A DNA stretch of 64,000 nucleotides from Lutibacter flavus. GTDB taxonomy: Bacteria; Bacteroidota; Bacteroidia; Flavobacteriales; Flavobacteriaceae. Under the pieces are notes generated by a model, which was not told the origin of the DNA, searched no databases, and saw only the letters and a program-made list of their open reading frames with translations. Shown here piece by piece: positions 1 to 7,778 of the stretch. Position numbers and translations under genes: made by a program. The stretch lies in assembly GCF_900188355.1 (NCBI RefSeq), contig NZ_FZNX01000002.1:62001-126000 (forward strand). The letters are read 5' to 3'. Position 1 is the first letter of the stretch; every line of letters starts with the position of its first letter.

Positions 1-44
1 TAAAAAAGAAGTCTTCAATATTTATTTTATGAAAAACAAAGCTA

Positions 45-76
45 CTAAAAAAGCCTTAAACAATGTTTAAGGCTTA
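45..76 (-). terminator. Rho-independent terminator of the small lipoprotein gene
   Basis: An 11-bp perfect stem (51-61 with 65-75) around a 3-nt loop is followed, on the reverse strand, by a run of six T. It lies about 30 bp downstream of the stop codon of the 53-residue lipoprotein gene, as expected for its terminator. Confidence 0.8.
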
Positions 77-104
77 AAATATATTATGTTTAGAAACTTT
101 TAAA

Positions 105-266
105 TTAATCTCTATTTGTATTAATCTCAGCAGCAGTATCACCTCCAGTAAATTGAACTTGTTCTTGTACGTATATTTCATCATCATCAGCAGTTGCAGT
201 AGCCGAACAAGCAGTTAAAAAAATAGATAAAAATGTGAATGCGAAAATGTATTTAATTGATTTCAT
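105..266 (-). CDS. small putative lipoprotein (53 aa)
   Basis: Reading the reverse strand from the ATG at 266 gives 53 residues. The N-terminus is a lipoprotein signal: basic start (MKSIK), hydrophobic core and a lipobox ending LTAC with Cys20. The mature part is only about 33 residues, acidic (DDDE) and rich in Ala, Thr and Gln. A strong terminator follows, and the gene stands alone between intergenic stretches, which supports it being real. The family is not recognised. It is probably anchored in the outer or inner membrane; no function can be proposed. Confidence 0.72.
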   Translation of the reverse strand: MKSIKYIFAFTFLSIFLTACSATATADDDEIYVQEQVQFTGGDTAAEINTNRD

Positions 267-533
267 AATGGGATAACTTTAAAATTTGTTTATATGTTTT
301 TATTAATATTTTAAATTTTATAGATTTATTAATTATCAAATAACTAATAATCTCTTGCACTAAATTCTTTGCTAAAGTACTTTGTAAAAGCAAGTTGAAC
401 TAATGATTTAACCTATTATTAGTCAAATGGGGTATTCTAAATGTGAAGCATACCCTTTTGTTAGTGAAAAATTATTTGAAATTTTTTAAAAAGTGCGTTT
501 TATATATAAAAAGATGCCGTTTATTAGATAAAA

Positions 534-1259
534 CTAACTGAATGATTGATAAGAATATTCCGCTAAGTCCTTATTCATACTTTCTATATTATCTATGTAT
601 GTTTTTGTAAAAGGGACTTCAAATCTATTTCTTTTAATTGTACACGTAAATTTTCCAAATTGAATTCTAGAAACAAAATTTTTATTAATTATATAACTTT
701 TATGAATTCTATGAAAATTATTAGGAAGTATACTTTCAAAAGTCTTAAGGGTTTTATAGGCACTTATAATTTGGCCATCAAACATATGAAAATCTGTAGC
801 ATTATTATCTGCTTTTAAATAAAGGATTTCATCGGTTTTTAAATATTGGTAATCTTTATAAGATTTCAAACAGATGTTTTTTCTTGATTGTGCAGGAATT
901 TTCTTTAACAGCTTAAGTACAGATTTACGAGTCTCCAACTCCTTTAAAGGCGTTAATAAAAAATCGAAAAAACCATGTTTTATAACTTCATAGGCCATTT
1001 TTTTTGAAGAAGAAATAGCTATAAAAACTGGAAAATCATCATTAAACAAGTTTAATTCTTGTATAAATTCAAAGGAATTCTCAATAACATTGTCAATATT
1101 AAAAAACACCAAATCTGGTATTTCTTTTAAAATAATATTCATAGCAACGCTATAATTACTTGTTACACCTATGCAATTAAATTCATTATAATCTTTCAAA
1201 ACATTCTTTATGTTTTGAACAGAAATAGAGTCATTATCTATAATTAGATAGCTTCGCAT
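534..1259 (-). CDS. LytTR-family response regulator with degenerate receiver domain
   Basis: 241 residues: an N-terminal receiver-like domain (about 1-115) and a C-terminal LytTR DNA-binding domain (about 127-235) with the family signature NFHRIHKSYIIN at 181-192. The acidic pocket is partly kept (D8, D10), but the residue at the phospho-acceptor position is Asn54 (context PDLVFFNID) and the conserved Lys before Pro104 is Thr103. The domain is therefore unlikely to be phosphorylated in the usual way. No histidine kinase gene is adjacent; in Bacteroidota LytTR regulators often pair with LytS-type kinases encoded next door. It starts at an ATG. It probably binds DNA constitutively or responds to another signal (inference). 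Confidence 0.9.
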   Translation of the reverse strand: MRSYLIIDNDSISVQNIKNVLKDYNEFNCIGVTSNYSVAMNIILKEIPDLVFFNIDNVIENSFEFIQELNLFNDDFPVFIAISSSKKMAYEVIKHGFFDFLLTPLKELETRKSVLKLLKKIPAQSRKNICLKSYKDYQYLKTDEILYLKADNNATDFHMFDGQIISAYKTLKTFESILPNNFHRIHKSYIINKNFVSRIQFGKFTCTIKRNRFEVPFTKTYIDNIESMNKDLAEYSYQSFS

Positions 1260-1488
1260 ATGAAATTGAGAATATTAGTTTTCGTGAAAATACTAAAGTT
1301 TTTTGTAAAATATGTAGGGTTTTCCCTTTCTTTTTTTATGGATTATCAAGATATTTTATAGTTTAATTATATTAATTTTATAATTATTCTTTTAACTAGG
1401 AATGTTCACTAAATATTTTATTAACTAGTTAATAATTTGGTAGTTAAATAAATAAAAAACCTAACAGTGTTAGTTAAAAAAACCATAA

Positions 1489-1644
1489 ATGAGCAAGAAG
1501 ATGAATAAAAAACTTAATCAAAATAAAGTTAATACAAAAACTGAAGAAACTAACAATATTCCTTCAGACTATAATATTAATCAACAAAACAAAAATTATC
1601 CAAAAGATATTCAAGGATTATTTGAAAGATTAGGAATTGACTAA
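1489..1644 (+). CDS. small charged protein of unknown function (51 aa)
   Basis: An ATG at 1489 opens 51 codons (an in-frame alternative ATG lies at 1501). The product is rich in Lys, Asn and Gln, has no membrane segment, and ends in a more ordered stretch, YPKDIQGLFERLGID, that could form a short amphipathic helix. A hairpin with a T-rich tail follows at about 1705-1727. The coding call rests on the clean start, biased composition and terminator; no family is recognised. It could be a small regulatory or structural peptide, or a spurious frame. Confidence 0.45.
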   Translation: MSKKMNKKLNQNKVNTKTEETNNIPSDYNINQQNKNYPKDIQGLFERLGID

Positions 1645-1693
1645 AATTAACTCCTTTTAAATTCACAATTATTTCGAATTTCTATTCATTAAA

Positions 1694-1733
1694 ACCATTG
1701 TCAGACCCTATTTAGTAGGGTATTTTTAATGGT
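1694..1733 (+). terminator. possible terminator of the 51-aa gene
   Basis: A 6-bp stem (1705-1710 with 1716-1721) is nested in a second arm (1694-1699 with 1728-1733) and is followed by ATTTTTAA. It lies about 60 bp downstream of the small forward gene. The T tract is weak. Confidence 0.45.
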
Positions 1734-1768
1734 ATCCCCTATCTAACTTCCTTATAATATCTTTTTTC

Positions 1769-1790
1769 ACGCTAAATCTTAATTTAGCGT
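1769..1790. other. perfect inverted repeat, 9-bp arms
   Basis: ACGCTAAAT and its reverse complement are separated by 4 nt. Neither strand shows a following T run, so it does not read as a terminator. It may be an operator or a cruciform in the 295-bp gap between the small gene and the tRNA. Confidence 0.45.
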
Positions 1791-1888
1791 AGTTAAATCT
1801 AAGTTGATCACTTCTCAAATTTTATATTTTATTATGGAATTTTTTAGATTTTGTAGAAAAAAATTTAATCAATTTTTAGTGAGGGTAA

Positions 1889-1932
1889 ATAAAAAAATCG
1901 TAAACACTTAAAAATAAGATATTTACGATTTT
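1889..1932 (-). terminator. terminator of tRNA-Leu
   Basis: An 11-bp stem (1894-1904 with 1922-1932) is followed on the reverse strand by a run of seven T. It sits immediately downstream of the reverse-strand tRNA. Confidence 0.75.
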
Positions 1933-1939
1933 AATAAAG

Positions 1940-2021
1940 TACCCCGAGTGGGAATCGAACCCACACTCCCGAAAGAACTGGATTTTGAATCCAGCGCGTC
2001 TACCAGTTCCGCCATCGGGGC
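1940..2021 (-). tRNA. tRNA-Leu (anticodon CAA)
   Basis: Reading the reverse strand, the acceptor arms GCCCCGA and TCGGGGT pair, the D arm contains GG, the anticodon stem CTGGA/TCCAG closes the loop TTCAAAA (anticodon CAA, codon UUG), there is a variable arm and the T arm holds GGTTCGATTCC. The discriminator base is A and CCA is not encoded. The 82-nt length with a variable arm fits a class II tRNA-Leu. Confidence 0.95.
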
Positions 2022-2037
2022 ATTTTGAATTGGACTG

Positions 2038-2045
2038 CAAATTTA
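2038..2045 (-). promoter_or_regulatory. putative -7 box of the tRNA-Leu promoter
   Basis: TAAATTTG on the reverse strand matches the Bacteroidota TAnnTTTG element and ends 16 bp before the tRNA 5' end. No clear -33 TTG was found. Confidence 0.5.
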
Positions 2046-2083
2046 TAAATAATTTTCATCTTATTCATAAATATTTCACTAAG

Positions 2084-2117
2084 TTGTTTAATAACTATAT
2101 AAATAATTTTAAATTTG
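2084..2117 (+). promoter_or_regulatory. putative promoter of prs-rplY
   Basis: A TTG at 2084-2086 and TAAATTTG at 2110-2117 are separated by 23 bp, matching the Bacteroidota -33/-7 pattern. The box ends 30 bp before the prs start codon. Confidence 0.6.
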
Positions 2118-2147
2118 CGGACAACAAAACAACAACACAACTAAAAA

Positions 2148-3089
2148 ATGGGAAACAGTCAACTAACACCAAAGATTTTTGCATGTAGACAAAGTACAGC
2201 ATTGGCCGAAAAAATAGCAAAAAGCTATGGGCTCCCTTTAGGGAATGTAACAATTTCAAATTTTAGCGATGGTGAATTTCAGCCAGCTTTAGTAGAATCT
2301 GTTAGAGGTAGACGTGTATTTATTATTGGATCTACTTTTCCAAATTCAGACAATTTAATGGAATTACTTTTAATGTTAGATGCTGCTAAAAGAGCTTCCG
2401 CAAGACATATTACTGCTGTGATTCCATATTTTGGTTGGGCAAGACAGGACAGAAAAGATAGACCTCGTGTAGCAATTGGCGCTAAATTAGTTGCAAACTT
2501 AATTCAAGCTGCGGGAGCAACTAGAATTATGACTATGGATTTACACGCAGACCAAATTCAAGGTTTTTTTGAAAAACCTGTAGATCACTTATTTGCCTCA
2601 ACTATATTTTTACCTTATTTAAAAGATTTAAAACTTGAAAATGTAACAGTTGCATCTCCAGATATGGGGGGGTCTAAACGTGCATATGCTTATTCAAAAT
2701 ATTTAGGAAGCGAAGTAGTTATTTGTTATAAACAACGATTAAAAGCAAATGTCATTGACACCATGGAATTAATAGGAGAAGTTGAAGGACGTCATGTGTT
2801 TTTAGTTGATGATATGATTGATACTGGAGGGACTTTAGCAAAAGCCGCTGATTTAATGATGGAAAAAGGAGCCTTAAGTGTGCGTGCAGTATGTACACAT
2901 CCCATTTTATCGAGTGATGCTTATACTAAAATTGAAAACTCAAAACTTTTAGAATTAATTGTTTCGGATACAATTCCTTTAAAAAGAAAGAGTTCTAAAA
3001 TAAAAGTTGTATCTTGCGCGCCTTTGTTCGCAGACGTTATGCATAAAGTGCAGGACAACAGGTCTATAAGTGGGCAATTTTTAATGTAA
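2148..3089 (+). CDS. prs: ribose-phosphate pyrophosphokinase (PRPP synthetase)
   Basis: 313 residues, the normal length for class I PRPP synthetases. It transfers pyrophosphate from ATP to ribose 5-phosphate, giving PRPP for purine, pyrimidine, histidine, tryptophan and NAD synthesis in the cytoplasm. Visible motifs are NFSDGEFQP near 38-46, the flexible-loop region FGWARQDRKDRPR at 95-107, the metal-binding MDLHADQIQGFF near 130-141, and the PRPP-binding loop DDMIDTGGTL at 221-230. The ATG start at 2148 lies 30 bp after a good -7 box. rplY follows after 19 bp, suggesting co-transcription. Confidence 0.97.
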   Translation: MGNSQLTPKIFACRQSTALAEKIAKSYGLPLGNVTISNFSDGEFQPALVESVRGRRVFIIGSTFPNSDNLMELLLMLDAAKRASARHITAVIPYFGWARQDRKDRPRVAIGAKLVANLIQAAGATRIMTMDLHADQIQGFFEKPVDHLFASTIFLPYLKDLKLENVTVASPDMGGSKRAYAYSKYLGSEVVICYKQRLKANVIDTMELIGEVEGRHVFLVDDMIDTGGTLAKAADLMMEKGALSVRAVCTHPILSSDAYTKIENSKLLELIVSDTIPLKRKSSKIKVVSCAPLFADVMHKVQDNRSISGQFLM

Positions 3090-3108
3090 ATAATTAATAA
3101 ATAGATAA

Positions 3109-3744
3109 ATGAAATCAATTACAATCTCAGGATCTCAAAGAGAAAGCGTAGGCAAAGTATCAACTAAAGCCTTACGTAATGCTGGAAAGGTACCTTGCGT
3201 TATATACGGAGGGGATAAACCATTACACTTTTCAGCTGACGAAACATCGTTCAAAAATTTAGTGTATACGGGTAATGTATATACTGCAACGATTGAATTA
3301 GAAGGAGCTAAATATCATGCAATTTTACAAGATATTCAGTTTCACCCAGTATCAGACAAAATTTTACACGTAGATTTTTACCAATTATTTGATGATAAAA
3401 TGGTAACAATGAATATTCCTGTAAGATTAGTTGGAACATCTCCCGGAGTAATTAATGGTGGGTCTTTAAGTTTTGCAAAACGTAAATTAAGCGTTAGAGC
3501 ATTGCCAGCTGATTTGCCTGACTTTATTAATGCAGATATTTCTAAATTAAAAATTGGAATGAAATTAATCGTTACTGATGTAGCTGACGAGAAATTTACA
3601 ATTTTACATCCAGAAAATACTGTTGTTGTTCAAGTTAGAACTGCACGTAGTGCAGTTATGCCTGAAGATGAAGAAGATGAAGAGGGTGAAGAAGGAGCAA
3701 CTGAAGAAGGAGAAGGAGCAACTGAAGAAACAGCTGCAGAATAA
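3109..3744 (+). CDS. rplY: 50S ribosomal protein L25 (general stress protein Ctc type)
   Basis: 211 residues. The N-terminal L25 5S-rRNA-binding domain (about 1-95, starting [12 protein letters not shown] and containing [13 protein letters not shown]) is followed by a beta-rich TL5/Ctc domain (about 100-185) and a very acidic Glu-rich tail. The tail is common in the longer Ctc form in Bacteroidota. It binds 5S rRNA in the large subunit. It lies 19 bp behind prs, and a strong terminator follows, so prs-rplY is a two-gene unit. Confidence 0.95.
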   Translation: MKSITISGSQRESVGKVSTKALRNAGKVPCVIYGGDKPLHFSADETSFKNLVYTGNVYTATIELEGAKYHAILQDIQFHPVSDKILHVDFYQLFDDKMVTMNIPVRLVGTSPGVINGGSLSFAKRKLSVRALPADLPDFINADISKLKIGMKLIVTDVADEKFTILHPENTVVVQVRTARSAVMPEDEEDEEGEEGATEEGEGATEETAAE

Positions 3745-3767
3745 TTCAACTTATTCTTGAAATTTTA

Positions 3768-3801
3768 AAAAGCGTTGCATATTTGCAACGCTTTTTCTTT
3801 T
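3768..3801 (+). terminator. terminator of prs-rplY, overlapping the pth promoter
   Basis: A 9-bp perfect stem (3771-3779 with 3784-3792) and 4-nt loop are followed by TTTTCTTTTT. The hairpin also contains TTTG at 3782-3785, placed correctly to act as the -33 element of the next promoter. Confidence 0.85.
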
Positions 3802-3812
3802 TAGTACTTTTG
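3782..3812 (+). promoter_or_regulatory. putative pth promoter with almost no leader
   Basis: TTTG at 3782-3785 and TACTTTTG at 3805-3812 are separated by 19 bp. The -7 box ends only 4 nt before the ATG at 3817, so the transcript would start at or very near that ATG. Either the mRNA is leaderless or translation starts at a later ATG. Confidence 0.6.
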
Positions 3813-3816
3813 CGTT

Positions 3817-4452
3817 ATGAAACTAATGCATTTTTTTAAAAATTTATTCGGTTCAAAAAAAGAAACAGCATCTAAAGAAGAAATTATGAAAAAATTCTTA
3901 ATTGTTGGCTTAGGAAATATTGGTGATAAATATGAAAATACACGCCATAATATTGGATTCAAAATTTTAGATGAATTAGCCACAAAAGAAGAAATTACTT
4001 TTGAAAGTCAAAAATTAGGCGCCATTTCAAAATTTAGATTTAAAGGGAGAACTTTTATTTTATTAAAACCTTCAACCTACATGAATTTAAGTGGTAAATC
4101 TGTTAAGTATTGGCTAACAAAAGAAAATATTCCTTTAGAAAATTTATTAGTTATTTGTGATGATTTAAATCTTGATTTTGGTTCAATTAGAGTAAAACCA
4201 AAAGGTAGTGATGGTGGCCATAATGGTCTAAAAGATATAAATGCTGTTTTACAAACACAACAATATCCCCGTTTTAGATTTGGAGTTGGTTCAGAATTTT
4301 CAAAGGGTAGGCAAGTAGATTATGTATTAGGAGAATGGGATAGTGATGAAAATAAACTACTCCCTGAACGGTTAAATAAATCCATTGAACTTATTAAATC
4401 TTTTGGAACTGCTGGTTTAAACAACACAATGAATGCTTTTAATGGAACCTAA
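3817..4452 (+). CDS. pth: peptidyl-tRNA hydrolase
   Basis: 211 residues. The enzyme releases peptidyl groups from prematurely dropped tRNAs. The core starts at MKKFLIVGLGNIG (residue 24) and carries the active-site residues: N34, catalytic H44 in NTRHNIGF, N90 in YMNLSGK, D115 in CDDL and N136 in GGHNGLK. Residues 1-23 are a basic extension containing FFKNLFGSKK; similar extensions are common in flavobacterial Pth. The start is uncertain: the ATG at 3817 fits a leaderless transcript, while an ATG at 3886 gives the classical N-terminus. It follows rplY, a frequent partner. Confidence 0.95.
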   Translation: MKLMHFFKNLFGSKKETASKEEIMKKFLIVGLGNIGDKYENTRHNIGFKILDELATKEEITFESQKLGAISKFRFKGRTFILLKPSTYMNLSGKSVKYWLTKENIPLENLLVICDDLNLDFGSIRVKPKGSDGGHNGLKDINAVLQTQQYPRFRFGVGSEFSKGRQVDYVLGEWDSDENKLLPERLNKSIELIKSFGTAGLNNTMNAFNGT

Positions 4453-4520
4453 AGCCCCCTAACCCCTGAAGGAAGAATCCTACTTTTTTCAAGTCTTCTC
4501 TTAGGGAAGGTTTAGATAGG
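4453..4520. repeat. imperfect inverted repeat in the convergent pth/queD gap
   Basis: The gap between the converging genes holds CCTAACCCCTGAAGGAAGA and, on the other side of a T-rich loop, a partial reverse complement ending AAGGTTTAGATAGG. The arms match imperfectly. Short dispersed elements of this look (CCCTAACCCC...) are familiar in flavobacterial intergenic regions. It may also act as a two-way terminator. Confidence 0.5.
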
Positions 4521-4973
4521 CTATTCTTGGTCTGAAGCAAACCATTCTGCATGAGAGGTCCCCGTTTCTTGAAGTTTAAGTGAATGAAGACTAATATTAT
4601 CTGGTAATCGCTTTTTAATTTTATCTGCAAAATCAATTAACATCATTTCACTAGTTGGCTGGTAATCAACCAATATAACACTATGCCCTCTTTTTTCTAA
4701 TTCAATTGCCAATTCAATATGAGGTGTGTTTTTATTAAATACAGTAGCGTGGTCAAACTTATCTACAATTTCTGATAAAACAATTTTTTTTAAGTCCCCA
4801 AAGTCAATCACCATACCAAATTTCACATTTGTAGAATCACTTATTGGCGTTCCAATTACTGTAACAGAAAGCTTGTAACTATGTCCGTGAACGTTTTTAC
4901 ATTTTCCATCATAACCATAAAGCGCGTGTCCGGTTTCAAAATCAAATTGCTTGGTAATTCTAATATTGCTCAT
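4521..4973 (-). CDS. queD: 6-pyruvoyl-tetrahydropterin synthase / 6-carboxytetrahydropterin synthase family
   Basis: 150 residues of the T-fold PTPS/QueD family, which in bacteria mostly makes 6-carboxytetrahydropterin on the way to queuosine (7-cyano-7-deazaguanine). The zinc ligands are visible as H16 (FETGHAL) and H29, H31 (NVHGHSY), with the catalytic-type Cys25 in GKCKN. The substrate-binding Glu is likely in LQETGTSHAEW. No other queuosine gene lies nearby, so the QueD reading comes from the family. It probably ends a reverse unit with the small membrane protein and the enoyl-CoA hydratase. Confidence 0.9.
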   Translation of the reverse strand: MSNIRITKQFDFETGHALYGYDGKCKNVHGHSYKLSVTVIGTPISDSTNVKFGMVIDFGDLKKIVLSEIVDKFDHATVFNKNTPHIELAIELEKRGHSVILVDYQPTSEMMLIDFADKIKKRLPDNISLHSLKLQETGTSHAEWFASDQE

Positions 4974-4988
4974 TTTTTTAATTCTAAA

Positions 4989-5171
4989 TTAATCCTCTAA
5001 ATCTTTTCTGTTTTTAGCTTTATAATACACAAAATATGCAACTAAAGCTAACAAAACAAAGGGTAAGTAAGTTCCAATAACCACCCCAATTTCATAACCT
5101 TTATCCGGGGCATTTTTTATTTTTTCCTGAACATCAATTTGTTGTAATAATAAAATAAAATTGGCTATCAT
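4989..5171 (-). CDS. small single-pass membrane protein (60 aa), unknown
   Basis: 60 residues with one clear hydrophobic segment at about 28-49 (VVIGTYLPFVLLALVAYFVYY) followed by a charged tail KAKNRKDLED. The first 12 residues are also hydrophobic. It lies 3 bp after the hydratase stop and 15 bp before queD on the same strand, and its ATG and composition look genuine. No family is recognised. Confidence 0.7.
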   Translation of the reverse strand: MIANFILLLQQIDVQEKIKNAPDKGYEIGVVIGTYLPFVLLALVAYFVYYKAKNRKDLED

Positions 5172-5174
5172 ACA

Positions 5175-5930
5175 CTATTTTTTAAATTTCAGAAGGGCAT
5201 TTTTAGTAAAATCAGACAATACCAATTTTCCGCTGATTTCCGCTCTTTTCACTAATAATTCATCCCAATAATCTGTACCTTCCCAAAGTGCTTTTTTAAG
5301 TTCTTTTAACGCTTCAGGATTATATTTCGAAAGCTTATTAGCTAATACATCCACTTCAAAATCTAACTCCTTAATAGTTTCAAAAACTTTAGCATACAAA
5401 CCTTTTTCTTTTGCCCAATAAGCATTTTGCCAACTAGTTGCATCTAATGTTAATTCGCTAAAAGCAGCAAGACCCATTTTTCGTTTTACAGCCGGCTCTA
5501 TAACAAATGGACCAATACCAATTGTAAGTTCTGATAGTTTTATTGATGCTTGCAAAGTAGCCAAACAATAATCACAAGCTGCAGCTAATCCAACACCACC
5601 ACCAACTGCTTTACCTTGAATTCTACCAATTATTAATTTTGAACACTTTCGCATTTCGTTTATTACATTAGCAAACCCAGAAAAAAAACGTTTACCTTCT
5701 TCTAAATCTTGAATTGCAACAAGCTCATCAAATGAAGCTCCAGCACAAAAAGTAGTATCTTTTTCACTTTTCAAAATAATTACCTTAACATCATCATTAG
5801 CACTCAGCTTTTTGAATTCTTTTGCTAACCTTTCTAATAATTCACTTGGAAACGAATTACTTGCCTGATGATAAAACTCAACAGTTGCGATATTATTTTG
5901 AATATGTGTATATAGACTTCCATTGCTCAT
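5175..5930 (-). CDS. enoyl-CoA hydratase/isomerase family protein
   Basis: 251 residues from the ATG at 5930. Crotonase fold: oxyanion-hole region FCAGASFDEL near 62-71 and GKAVGGGVGLAAACDYCLA near 107-125. The usual catalytic Glu pair of true hydratases is not obvious: the second site reads SELTIGIGPF. The substrate is therefore open; methylglutaconyl-CoA hydratase-like and other acyl-CoA reactions are possible. A TTG at 5939 would add three residues but lies inside the -7 box, which favours the ATG at 5930. Its stop is followed after 3 bp by the small membrane protein gene. Confidence 0.88.
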   Translation of the reverse strand: MSNGSLYTHIQNNIATVEFYHQASNSFPSELLERLAKEFKKLSANDDVKVIILKSEKDTTFCAGASFDELVAIQDLEEGKRFFSGFANVINEMRKCSKLIIGRIQGKAVGGGVGLAAACDYCLATLQASIKLSELTIGIGPFVIEPAVKRKMGLAAFSELTLDATSWQNAYWAKEKGLYAKVFETIKELDFEVDVLANKLSKYNPEALKELKKALWEGTDYWDELLVKRAEISGKLVLSDFTKNALLKFKK

Positions 5931-5936
5931 AGTGGT

Positions 5937-5944
5937 CAAAGTTA
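5937..5944 (-). promoter_or_regulatory. putative -7 box 6 nt before the hydratase ATG
   Basis: TAACTTTG on the reverse strand ends 6 nt before the ATG at 5930, predicting a transcript that starts at about the start codon. The box overlaps the stop codon of the MATE gene. No -33 TTG is at the right spacing. Confidence 0.45.
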
Positions 5945-7276
5945 CGTGTTTTTATGTAAATATTTTCTTCTAAATATTACAACTAAAATCCCGGATCTTA
6001 ATAACATCCACACTGTAAAAGCTATCCAGATTGCGTATAATTTTAAATTGAATAAATCACCTATTAAAAGAGTAGGAATAAATCCTAAGAATGTGGCAAT
6101 TAATAATAAGTTTCTTAATACCACTGCTTCAGCCAAACCTTTAAAAATACCGTCAAAAACAAAAGCCACGGCATTTATTGGTTGCATTAAAATAACAATC
6201 CAAAAAATACTGTAAAATGATTGAAGCACTAGCTTGTCTTGTGAAAAAAGTTTTCCAATTTCAAAATAAAACAAACCACAAAAAGCCGCTAAAATAATAG
6301 CAATTACAATTGAATACCGACTTAGTTTAATGCTTAGCTCCCATAAATTCTGATAATTTCTTTCCCCGAGCAACTTTCCGGAAACAATGCTTCCAACGCT
6401 GGAATATCCATCAATAAAAAAGGCGAAAAATAACCAAATTTGAAAAGCAATAGTTTGAGCCGCAATGTAATTATCTCCATATTTTGTTGCATAAGAATTT
6501 GCCAAATAAAGTGCGATATTTAATGCAATAGCCCTTATTATTAAATTAAAACTAATTGAAAGAAGGTTTTTAATTTCTTTATTAAATGGAAGTTTTAACC
6601 TAAAACTAAATGGCGTTTTTTTCAATAATAAAATTAAAGATAAGGTGGCCATTACCCCTTGTGAAATTACACTTGCCCAAGCGGCTCCTTTCACATTCAT
6701 TGGGTTTACAAAACCTTCTATCCCATAAACCAAGGCAAAATCTAACCCTATATTTAAAAACGCCCCAATAATACTAATTACCATTGGCCAGAATGTATTT
6801 TGCAAACCTCTAAAAACTCCAAAACAAGAAAACACAAAAAGTGTTAATGGAAATCCAATAGCTCTAATTTTAAAATAATCAACAGCGTAGTTTAAAATTA
6901 GGCCATCAGCATTATACATTTTAAAAATTTCCGTTGCAAAAAATGTAGTTACAAAATATATTACAATACTTAAAACTAAATTTATTCCAATAATCTGTGC
7001 TGGTAATGTTGCTATTTCATCTAATTTTTTTGCGCCTAAATATTTACCTATTGTTGCCGAGATAGCTGAACGAGTTTGCGCCAAAATCCAAACTAAAGCT
7101 GATATAAATGACCCCGCTATTCCAACTGCTGCCAATGCTTCGGTGGGATGATCTTGAATATTTCCAACTATTGCCGTATCAGTAATTGACAATAAAGGTT
7201 CTGCAATTCCAGATATAATTGCCGGAATAGCAAGTTTGTTAATTCCTTTAAAGGTAATATTAGATTCTTTATACAT
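5942..7276 (-). CDS. MATE family efflux transporter (DinF-like)
   Basis: 444 residues, very hydrophobic, with about 12 predicted membrane helices in two homologous halves. The N-terminal segment INKLAIPAIISGIAEPLLSITDTAIVG is typical of the DinF branch of MATE exporters, which expel cationic compounds or metabolites in exchange for Na+ or H+. Substrate unknown. The start codon overlaps the end of the upstream GNAT gene by 8 bp, so the two are probably translated from one mRNA that begins at the AddB-like gene. Confidence 0.93.
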   Translation of the reverse strand: MYKESNITFKGINKLAIPAIISGIAEPLLSITDTAIVGNIQDHPTEALAAVGIAGSFISALVWILAQTRSAISATIGKYLGAKKLDEIATLPAQIIGINLVLSIVIYFVTTFFATEIFKMYNADGLILNYAVDYFKIRAIGFPLTLFVFSCFGVFRGLQNTFWPMVISIIGAFLNIGLDFALVYGIEGFVNPMNVKGAAWASVISQGVMATLSLILLLKKTPFSFRLKLPFNKEIKNLLSISFNLIIRAIALNIALYLANSYATKYGDNYIAAQTIAFQIWLFFAFFIDGYSSVGSIVSGKLLGERNYQNLWELSIKLSRYSIVIAIILAAFCGLFYFEIGKLFSQDKLVLQSFYSIFWIVILMQPINAVAFVFDGIFKGLAEAVVLRNLLLIATFLGFIPTLLIGDLFNLKLYAIWIAFTVWMLLRSGILVVIFRRKYLHKNT

Positions 7277-7778
7277 TTAAAACTTTCTCGAAACAGTAAA
7301 AAGGATACTCACTCTGATTTGGAAAATAAATCGGTTCTAATTTTATATAATTTTGTTGATGGTAAAATTTTAAATTACGTTTATTTTGACTAAATGTATC
7401 CAATCTAACAGAGTTATAATTCTTTTCATTGGCTAAATTTTCTGCAAAAGTCATTAGTTTTTGAGCACAACCCATTCCTTGAAAATCAGGATGTACAGCC
7501 AAACGATGAACATATAAACTATTTCCATTATCGGTCAGCCATTTTACATTTTTATACTCCTTATCTTCAACTTCTGTGAGTACAACTAACCCAATAATTG
7601 AATTACCTTTTACTAACTTCCATAACTGATTTAAACCAATATCATTTAATAAAACTACTTTTGATGGGTAATATTCATTCCATTGAAAAATTCCATTTTC
7701 AATCATATGTTTTGCGCAACTTTTAGTAATTGATAAAAGTTGTTCTATATTCATCTCTGAAGCTTTTTCTATATTCAT
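7269..7778 (-). CDS. GNAT family N-acetyltransferase
   Basis: 169 residues with the GNAT acetyl-CoA-binding motif A: VHRLAVHPDFQGMGCAQKLM at about 105-124 (Q-x-x-G-x-A form), followed by the motif B helix region. The substrate cannot be told. It shares 1 bp with the upstream hydrolase (TAATG stop/start overlap) and 8 bp with the downstream MATE gene, indicating translational coupling. Confidence 0.9.
   Translation of the reverse strand: MNIEKASEMNIEQLLSITKSCAKHMIENGIFQWNEYYPSKVVLLNDIGLNQLWKLVKGNSIIGLVVLTEVEDKEYKNVKWLTDNGNSLYVHRLAVHPDFQGMGCAQKLMTFAENLANEKNYNSVRLDTFSQNKRNLKFYHQQNYIKLEPIYFPNQSEYPFYCFEKVLNV

Noticed and set aside
1985-2188. Forward 67-residue open frame over the tRNA-Leu and the prs start
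   Set aside because: It runs antisense through the tRNA and into prs in another frame; composition looks non-coding.
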